Below are positions 5,766-10,387 of a DNA stretch of 10,387 bases, piece after piece (the stretch's first letter is position 1; each line of letters opens with the position of its first letter). The notes beneath the pieces are model-generated. The model saw nothing but the letters and a program-made list of their open reading frames with translations. It searched no databases and was not told the origin of the DNA. This stretch comes from Anaerolineae bacterium. Its GTDB lineage: Bacteria; Chloroflexota; Anaerolineae; Anaerolineales; Villigracilaceae. Location of the stretch: assembly GCA_003141915.1 (NCBI GenBank), contig PLNY01000117.1, positions 3,069-13,455 of the forward strand, written 5' to 3'. A program made the translations under genes and the position numbers.

Positions 5766-7594
5766 ACCAAAAGGACGGCAAGATTGGGAAGGCTTCTTCG
5801 GCATGGAGCATAGAAGTTACACGCTTCAAAAAACTTTTCGATCAATGGCTGGATTACCACCTGAACAAGTTCTTCGACCTGTCCGTCAACGGTCCCAGAT
5901 ACCGTTCATCAAGAATATTTGTCCTTCGAGCGGCTCTTTTCATTTTGGTGTTCATCGCTTATCTTTTGGCCTATAACCTCCTGGCTCAAAGCTTTAGGCA
6001 ACAAATCCCCCTCTCGTCATTCGCCATCCTTGCCGGGTTGAATTTTATTCGTCTGCTCCTTATCTTATCAATACCAGTTTACATTGCCATCGAAATGGCG
6101 GGGAATTACATTACCGATATTTTTGAATTAGAAGATTCCGACGTTGCATGGAAATTCGTCAGTGAAATATCGCTCAGCGGCGCGACCGAAGTGCTTCATA
6201 TCCGCGACGGAAAAATCGCGGAGGAAGATAAAGACTCGCCCATCGTTCTGATCGGCGGGCCGGGCCGCGTCGAAGTCGAGTTTGATACGGCGGTTCTATT
6301 CGAGAAACCGGATGGCAGGCCGCATGTGATCGGGCCGGCGGATATGATATCGGACGATGATAAAGATAAAAAGGATAAAACAGAATCGGAGATCCTGGAC
6401 GGATTTGAACGGTTGCGGGGACCAATTATCAATCTGCGGGATCAATATTTTGGATACACTGCGCCCGACGCGATCGCGGTCGAAGGCCGCAGCCTGGATG
6501 GAATCCTCGTCAGCGCAAAAGATGTGCGGATGGTGTTCAGCATTCATCGCGATGACGGTTCCGCCACACAAAGGCCGAGCAAAGGAAAACCCTTTGCTTA
6601 TTACCCGCAAAGCGTCCAGGATTTGATCTATCAACAATCCGTTCAGGTATTGCAGGGAGAGCATCCATCCGGCGAGCCAGGCGCATGGACCGCCACAATG
6701 CGCGGGATGGTCAGCGGTGAAATCAGCGCTTTCATGAGCCAGAACAAACTGGCGGAATTTATCGCAAGCATCAGTACGCCGGAGATCGAAGCTCAGGAGC
6801 ACCGCGAAGATACGATCTTGTTACAGACCTTGCGTTATTCGGATCAATCGCCGGAGTCGGAACCGGGAGCTTTCACCAAGCCGAACTTCCATCCGAGAAT
6901 CGAGTTGACCGACCGCTTCATGAAATATACCGACGGCTTTTCCAGGCGCGCCCATGAGCGCGGCATGGACCTCCATTGGATCGGCGTAGGCACATGGAAA
7001 GCATCAAACGAATTAATCAACGTGCGCCATTTGGAGGCCTGGCAAGTCAACCTTATCAACGCGATGCACGCCAGCGATGAAGCGCTGGAACAAGCCGCGG
7101 CTAAGGCTTGTCTTAATGAGAAACTGCGATTGATAAAAATCGTTCCACTGTATGTTTACAATGAGACTGAAGAGATTCTCATAGAAAAAGAAAAACGCAT
7201 CGAATCTCTCCTGCAGAATTTTTGGGAGCAAATGGGCAACGTGCTCAATTTCTACTATACCAACAAAATTCAAAATGAAGAAGTGGAAAAACTCGAAAGA
7301 GCCATCTTGCAGATCGAGAGACTTCTTAACATTCCCGGCGGGCAGCACATGGTGGGCGGAGGCAGTTTGAGCAAGGTTAGACCTAAATCCGCTTCTCATG
7401 TACCGGAAAACGCGCCCCCGGCGCCTTCTTCAAAATCGGAAGACCACCAATACCGCGTCTTGCTGGCAAAGCTGGACGGGAATTACAAAGTCGTCGAAGC
7501 CATGATCGTCAATGAAGAAAGACGTTTCCCGAACCTGACGCGCGAAGAAGCCATTGTGCGAATCACCAAACGACTGGAGCGTTACGGCAAGTGA
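5762..7594 (+). CDS. Two-TM membrane protein with SPFH/Band 7-like domain (second of a pair)
   Basis: A 610-residue membrane protein, probably partner to the one before it. I place the start at the ATG overlapping the upstream stop (ATGA); an in-frame ATG at 5741 would add 7 residues. TM segments lie at about 52-73 and 88-112. The body repeats the layout of its neighbour: HIRDGKIAE (146-154), GGPGRVEVEFDTAVLFEK (165-182), GRSLDGILVSAKDVRMVFSI (242-261) and RGMDLHWIGVGTWKA (400-414). A helical, coiled-coil-like stretch (about 465-522) follows. After a Gly/Pro/Ser linker (525-560) comes a compact 50-residue helical module (562-610) with YRVLLAKLDGNYKVVEAMI and FPNLTREEAIVRITKRLER. The two proteins are similar in order of motifs but far apart in sequence, like HflK and HflC. 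No NfeD-like or protease gene is adjacent. The function is unknown. Confidence 0.8.
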   Translation: MNQKDGKIGKASSAWSIEVTRFKKLFDQWLDYHLNKFFDLSVNGPRYRSSRIFVLRAALFILVFIAYLLAYNLLAQSFRQQIPLSSFAILAGLNFIRLLLILSIPVYIAIEMAGNYITDIFELEDSDVAWKFVSEISLSGATEVLHIRDGKIAEEDKDSPIVLIGGPGRVEVEFDTAVLFEKPDGRPHVIGPADMISDDDKDKKDKTESEILDGFERLRGPIINLRDQYFGYTAPDAIAVEGRSLDGILVSAKDVRMVFSIHRDDGSATQRPSKGKPFAYYPQSVQDLIYQQSVQVLQGEHPSGEPGAWTATMRGMVSGEISAFMSQNKLAEFIASISTPEIEAQEHREDTILLQTLRYSDQSPESEPGAFTKPNFHPRIELTDRFMKYTDGFSRRAHERGMDLHWIGVGTWKASNELINVRHLEAWQVNLINAMHASDEALEQAAAKACLNEKLRLIKIVPLYVYNETEEILIEKEKRIESLLQNFWEQMGNVLNFYYTNKIQNEEVEKLERAILQIERLLNIPGGQHMVGGGSLSKVRPKSASHVPENAPPAPSSKSEDHQYRVLLAKLDGNYKVVEAMIVNEERRFPNLTREEAIVRITKRLERYGK

Positions 7595-8529
7595 ATCTTG
7601 TGCTTCCCAATACATTGATTTCCCAATCGACAGAAATCGCACGCGCGCTTCAAATCAACATTCCCATCGTCGCGCTCGAGTCAACAGTCATCACGCATGG
7701 ACTTCCCCATCCGCAGAATATTCAATTGGCGCGCGACATGGAATCTGCGATCCGAAGCGAGGGCGCGACGCCTGCCACCGTTGCGCTGATCAACGGAAAG
7801 ATTCGCGTCGGTCTCACCGACGAGGAACTGGCGCGGCTCGCCGAAACCAAATCTCCGCTGAAAGTGAGTCACCGCGACTTTGCGACCGCCATCGTTAAAA
7901 AAGTCAGCGGCGGGACGACCGTTGCCGGTACAATGCTCGCCGCGCACCAGGCTGGCATCAAAGTTTTCGCAACTGGCGGCATCGGCGGAGTCCACAAAGA
8001 GAGCGCGTTTGATATCTCAACTGATCTGAGAGCGCTCGCCGAAATCCCAATGATCGTGGTCTGCGCCGGAGCAAAAGCGATCCTCGATTTGCCTGCCACG
8101 CTGGAATATCTGGAAACGATGGGCGTGCCGGTAGTCGGTTACCAAACCGATACATTCCCGGAATTCTATTCGCGCGACGGCAATTTAGATGTCAGCGTGC
8201 GATTGGATTCGCCGCAGGAAATGGCGGAGTTCGCGCAGGCTCATTGGTCGCTCGGTTTGCACAGCGCGGTGTTGGTGACGAATCCGATACCGTTAACAGA
8301 CGCCATTCCAAAGTCGGAGATGGAACCAATCATTCATCAAGCATCCAAAGAAGCAACGAAGGAAAAAATCCACGGTCAGGCATTGACTCCGTTTTTGCTC
8401 CAGCGTATCAGCGAGTTGACCCACGAAAGATCCTTGCGAGCCAACCTGTCTTTGTTAATTAACAACGCCCGCCTTGCCGCGCAAATCGCAAAAGCAATGG
8501 TCGGCAATCAAAGACAAAGATTGGTTTGA
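7591..8529 (+). CDS. psuG: Pseudouridine-5'-phosphate glycosidase
   Basis: PsuG reversibly splits pseudouridine 5'-phosphate into uracil and ribose 5-phosphate, a step in breaking down modified RNA. The 312-residue length fits the family. Recognisable are IVALESTVITHGLPHPQN (26-43, with E30), the lysine of SPLKVSHRD (K91), FATGGIGGVHKES (126-138), DISTDLRAL (D145, the metal ligand) and VCAGAKAILDL (K162). These match the Glu, Lys, Asp and Lys that are catalytic or Mn-binding in E. coli YeiN. Later SVLVTNPIP-type and ALTPFLL segments are also present. The start is GTG inside the upstream stop (GTGA overlap), with GGAG at 7576-7579. No pseudouridine kinase (psuK) is adjacent, so the substrate's kinase must be elsewhere or supplied differently. 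Confidence 0.97.
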   Translation: MNLVLPNTLISQSTEIARALQINIPIVALESTVITHGLPHPQNIQLARDMESAIRSEGATPATVALINGKIRVGLTDEELARLAETKSPLKVSHRDFATAIVKKVSGGTTVAGTMLAAHQAGIKVFATGGIGGVHKESAFDISTDLRALAEIPMIVVCAGAKAILDLPATLEYLETMGVPVVGYQTDTFPEFYSRDGNLDVSVRLDSPQEMAEFAQAHWSLGLHSAVLVTNPIPLTDAIPKSEMEPIIHQASKEATKEKIHGQALTPFLLQRISELTHERSLRANLSLLINNARLAAQIAKAMVGNQRQRLV

Positions 8530-8531
8530 AA

Positions 8532-8927
8532 ATGGAAAATAAATTCACGCTCAACGATGTTATCTCCGCAACACCTGAACAAATTTATAAAGCCTGGCTT
8601 TCAACAAAAGGACACAGTGAGATGACCGGAAGTCCGGCCGAGGTCGAGTCAAGCGTCAAAGGAAAGTTCACGGCGTGGGATGGATATATTTCCGGCGAAA
8701 CATTGGAATTGAAACCTTATAGTCGCATCGTTCAAGCTTGGCGGACGACCGAATTCCCAGAAGGCAGCCCCGATTCGCGCGTAGAGGTTTTGCTCGAATC
8801 CGTCAAAGGCGGCACGAAAGTCACGATCATCCACTCAAACATTCCCGACGATCAGGCGGACGATTACAAACAAGGCTGGCAGGATTTTTATTTCAAGCCG
8901 ATGAAACAATATTTTTCAACAACGTGA
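8532..8927 (+). CDS. SRPBCC family protein, AHSA1-like
   Basis: A 131-residue cytoplasmic protein with the START/Bet v1-like helix-grip fold of the AHSA1 (activator of Hsp90 ATPase-like) branch. It has the typical start FTLNDVISATPEQIYKAWLS (5-24), then KFTAWDGYISGETLELKPYS (45-64), IVQAWRTTEFPEGSPDSRVE (66-85), GTKVTIIHSNIP (94-105) and GWQDFYFKPMKQYF (115-128) in the long C-terminal helix. The fold encloses a hydrophobic pocket, so ligand binding is likely, but no ligand can be named. The ATG at 8532 is 2 bases after the psuG stop; a TTG at 8526 would give 2 more residues. No clear Shine-Dalgarno is seen, so translation may be coupled to psuG. It is the last gene of the operon. Confidence 0.93.
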   Translation: MENKFTLNDVISATPEQIYKAWLSTKGHSEMTGSPAEVESSVKGKFTAWDGYISGETLELKPYSRIVQAWRTTEFPEGSPDSRVEVLLESVKGGTKVTIIHSNIPDDQADDYKQGWQDFYFKPMKQYFSTT

Positions 8928-8934
8928 GAAACTT

Positions 8935-9164
8935 GTGCCGGTTAGATACAAAGGGAATTTGATCAGTGCGCCTTTACGGCTCGATTGCTTGTTGGGCAAT
9001 TAGTGATTGTAGAATGCAAGGCAACCGTAGATCACAACCCAATTTTTGAATCACAAGTCTTAACCTATTTGCGATTGACAGGTTTAAAACTTGGTTTGGT
9101 AATCAACTTCGGCCAGAGACTCGTGAAACACGGCATTCATCGCGTCGTAAACAGCCTTTATTAA
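8935..9164 (+). pseudogene. GxxExxY family gene remnant, 5'-truncated and frameshifted
   Basis: Two adjacent reading frames together give the C-terminal two-thirds of a GxxExxY (PD-(D/E)xK-like) protein. In the frame of 8935, VPVRYKGNLISAPLRLDCLL (8935-8994), then GN, runs into TAG at 9001. The frame of 9003 carries on with LVIVECKATVDHN (9000-9038), ESQVLTYLRLTGLKLGLVIN (from about 9045) and HGIHRVVNSLY, ending at TAA (9162-9164). Adding one T in the AATT at 8999-9002 would join them as LLGN-LVIVECKA, so a single-base deletion is the likely lesion. The N-terminal part with the family's G-x-x-E-x-x-Y motif is absent: only 7 bases separate the remnant from the SRPBCC stop. What remains includes the D...ExK-like core (RLD, VECKA). 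It has probably been inactive for some time. Confidence 0.85.
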
Positions 9165-9282
9165 ATTCCTTTGCGTCTCTGCGACTTCGCGTTAATTCTT
9201 TTTTATCATAATCTTTACTTTTGTGCCTGCAATAATTCCTGCACCAATTGATTTGACGCCTGGAAAGATTTATCAGGCACGC
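9165..9282. other. Non-coding gap between convergent units
   Basis: This 118-bp gap follows the GxxExxY remnant and ends at the stop of the minus-strand linker protein. Its first part (9168-9194) is a CTTTGCGTCTCTGCG-ACTTCGCGTTAA stretch of low-complexity, near-repeated GCG/TCT units. A T-rich tract (TTCTTTTTTAT, about 9197-9207) follows. A 5-bp inverted repeat GCCTG/CAGGC at 9258-9262 and 9274-9278 is too weak to call a terminator. I see no gene or RNA in it. Confidence 0.6.
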
Positions 9283-10125
9283 TTAGGGCGTTCCTGTAGA
9301 ATGTGGAGTCCTCGTCGGGCTTGGCGTGAAAGTGGGAGTGCCGGTTGGAGGGGCAGGCAGCGGATTTCCTTGCACAATGAAGCGGCCAACTGTTTGCCAG
9401 TCTTCACCCACAAAAATTATGACTTCATAATTGCCGGGCTGCCATCCATCAAGCGGACATCCAACACCATCGCAATCAGTGTCCCCATAACCGCCTGTTC
9501 CCCCGTCCCAAGCTTTAGTCTCCAAATGTACCTGTGTCCCGTCGCGATACCAAATGGATGTCCATTGTACGCCCGGCGACATTTTGTCATACGAATATAT
9601 TCCCCAAAGATGACCAACGGGGTTTTTAAATACTGTAGCCGGGGAAACAGCCGGATACTTAGTCCCGCTGGTCGTAAATTGGATGGAAGAAAAAACCACT
9701 TGCGGATCAGGGGTGACTTTGCTTTGAAATAAAGCCAGCACCGGAAGCGGCAAAAATGGTGTGGTGGTAGGAGTAAATGTCGCAGACTGGGCCGGTGTTA
9801 TCGTAATCGAAGGCGTGAAGGTGATGCTCGGCGTAAGCGTTATTGTCGGTATCGGCGTGATGGAGGGCGTCAATGTAATGGTCGGCGACGGCGGAAAATA
9901 CTCATATGCAATCGGTTCGCCATACAAAGGCAATGCCGCCGCACATACAATAAGCAACAATGCAAATCCAAACAGACGCCATCCTGCTGAGATTCGCTTA
10001 CGGCGCAGGCGATAGAACGTCAGCTTGCGCGCATATTGGATATCGCGAATCCCGCTCCGCATACTGATCAACGCGACAATCACCAAAATCACAGCCGCAG
10101 CGAAGAAGCCAGATTGAATATCCAT
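9283..10125 (-). CDS. Membrane-anchored protein with Thr/Pro-rich linker and extracytoplasmic domain
   Basis: From the ATG at 10125 the protein has 280 residues; an in-frame ATG at 10134 would add 3. I prefer 10125 because TATAAT (10139-10134) lies 7 bases upstream and overlaps the earlier ATG, which suggests a leaderless message. Numbering from 10134, TM segments lie at about 10-25 and 54-71, around a basic loop (RLRRKR). A linker of TP-(S/T)-I-T units (82-127) follows, then a domain at about 138-256 with SSIQFTTSGTKYPAVSPATV and the aromatic/Gly motif DGWQPGNYEVIIFVGEDW (229-246). A second TP-rich tail (261-283) runs straight into the stop. The C-terminal domain is probably outside the membrane with a beta-sandwich fold. 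C221 and C226 could form a disulphide. I do not recognise a named family. The function is unknown. Confidence 0.83.
   Translation of the reverse strand: MDIQSGFFAAAVILVIVALISMRSGIRDIQYARKLTFYRLRRKRISAGWRLFGFALLLIVCAAALPLYGEPIAYEYFPPSPTITLTPSITPIPTITLTPSITFTPSITITPAQSATFTPTTTPFLPLPVLALFQSKVTPDPQVVFSSIQFTTSGTKYPAVSPATVFKNPVGHLWGIYSYDKMSPGVQWTSIWYRDGTQVHLETKAWDGGTGGYGDTDCDGVGCPLDGWQPGNYEVIIFVGEDWQTVGRFIVQGNPLPAPPTGTPTFTPSPTRTPHSTGTP
9754..9893 (-). repeat. Degenerate repeat coding for TP-x-I-T linker units
   Basis: On the minus strand this stretch codes for repeated short units such as SPTITLTP, SITPIP, TITLTP, SITFTP and SITITP. The underlying DNA repeats with drift, roughly every 12-24 bases. 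Thr/Pro linkers of this kind separate membrane anchors from outer domains in many Anaerolineae proteins. Repeat number could vary between strains by slippage or recombination. Confidence 0.75.
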
Positions 10126-10193
10126 ACGCGGCATTATACTTCGTGTTCAAGGTTGCAGGTTTAGAGCAAAAGGTTTTGTGGTAAAACAGACTC
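10126..10193. promoter_or_regulatory. Divergent promoter region between the linker protein and the IPK gene
   Basis: Minus strand: TATAAT at 10139-10134, 7 bases before the ATG at 10125. Plus strand: TAAAAC at 10182-10187, 6 bases before the ATG at 10194. Neither start has a Shine-Dalgarno, and I find no convincing -35 box for either. Both fit -10-type boxes of leaderless transcripts. Confidence 0.5.
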
Positions 10194-10387
10194 ATGACTG
10201 AATTGGTTTTTCTCAAACTTGGCGGCTCGCTCATCACAGATAAGACTCAGCCCTACACGGTTCGACTCGATAAACTGAAAACTCTTGCCAAAGAAATTCG
10301 TTCGGCTCTTTCTTCGACGCCGAATCTGCGTCTCGTTTTAGGACATGGCTCCGGCTCTTTTGGGCATTATGCCGTTAAAGAACATTT
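10194..10387 (+). CDS. Isopentenyl phosphate kinase, N-terminal part (3' end outside window)
   Basis: The first 64 residues of an amino-acid-kinase-fold protein. It opens with LVFLKLGGSLITDKTQPYTV (4-23), the nucleotide-binding glycine loop. It then has LRLVLGHGSGSFGHYAVKEH (45-64), where GxGSFGH carries the histidine that marks isopentenyl phosphate kinases apart from glutamate, aspartate and UMP kinases of the same fold. The enzyme makes isopentenyl diphosphate from isopentenyl phosphate and ATP, the last step of the archaeal-type or alternative mevalonate route also known from some Chloroflexi. The ATG lacks a Shine-Dalgarno but has a TAAAAC box 6 bases upstream. Assignment rests on the N-terminal quarter only. 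Confidence 0.87.
   Translation, partial: MTELVFLKLGGSLITDKTQPYTVRLDKLKTLAKEIRSALSSTPNLRLVLGHGSGSFGHYAVKEH

Noticed and set aside
6296..6802. 168-codon antisense ORF within the second membrane gene
   Set aside because: Shadow of a real gene on the + strand; no motif and no start signal.
8738..8962. 74-codon + strand ORF across the SRPBCC end and the gap
   Set aside because: Out of frame with both the SRPBCC gene and the GxxExxY remnant; its translation has no recognisable content.
9200..9260. Minus-strand frame reading VKSIGAGIIAGTKVKIMIKKN-like residues
   Set aside because: About 20 codons with no start signal and no family I can name; probably chance.
9258..9278. GCCTG/CAGGC inverted repeat as a terminator for the convergent genes
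   Set aside because: Only a 5-bp stem with an 11-base loop and no T tract next to it on either strand.
9754..9893. Repeated units considered as a CRISPR-like or satellite array
   Set aside because: The repeat is degenerate, in frame, and explained by a Thr/Pro protein linker; there are no unique spacers.

Overview
The window looks like chromosomal DNA from a mesophilic Chloroflexi bacterium of the Anaerolineae type. This is inferred from gene content: a Thr/Pro-rich linker protein of a kind common there, an isopentenyl phosphate kinase-like gene, GxxExxY-type debris, and several starts that look leaderless. No rRNA or other taxonomic marker is present.

Left edge (1-1218, + strand): the 3' end of a beta-class DNA methyltransferase, overlapped by 4 bp by a probable PD-(D/E)xK-type restriction endonuclease. 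The pair is AT-rich (by hand count 17 of 60 bases are G/C at 361-420, against 45 of 60 at 1501-1560), which fits an acquired restriction-modification cassette. Then comes etfB-etfA (1253-3051, + strand, 4-bp overlap), encoding an electron-transfer flavoprotein, followed by a strong hairpin.

Middle: on the minus strand, a PHP-domain metal-dependent hydrolase (3458-4138) and a cold-shock protein (3177-3389). The cold-shock gene has its own promoter inside the end of the PHP gene and a clear intrinsic terminator. Divergent from the PHP gene is a tight four-gene + strand operon (4197-8927). It holds two distantly related, two-TM membrane proteins with SPFH/Band 7-like bodies, then pseudouridine-5'-phosphate glycosidase (psuG), then an AHSA1-type SRPBCC protein. 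The first two junctions overlap by 4 bp and the last has a 2-bp gap. The SPFH-like pair is the best candidate here for an undescribed system; its layout resembles HflK/HflC.

Right edge: directly behind the operon lies a decayed, 5'-truncated, frameshifted GxxExxY gene (8935-9164). A minus-strand membrane-anchored protein with a TP-rich linker (9283-10125) converges on it. Divergent from that protein, and running off the window, is the N-terminus of an isopentenyl phosphate kinase (10194 onward), which would point to an alternative mevalonate route.
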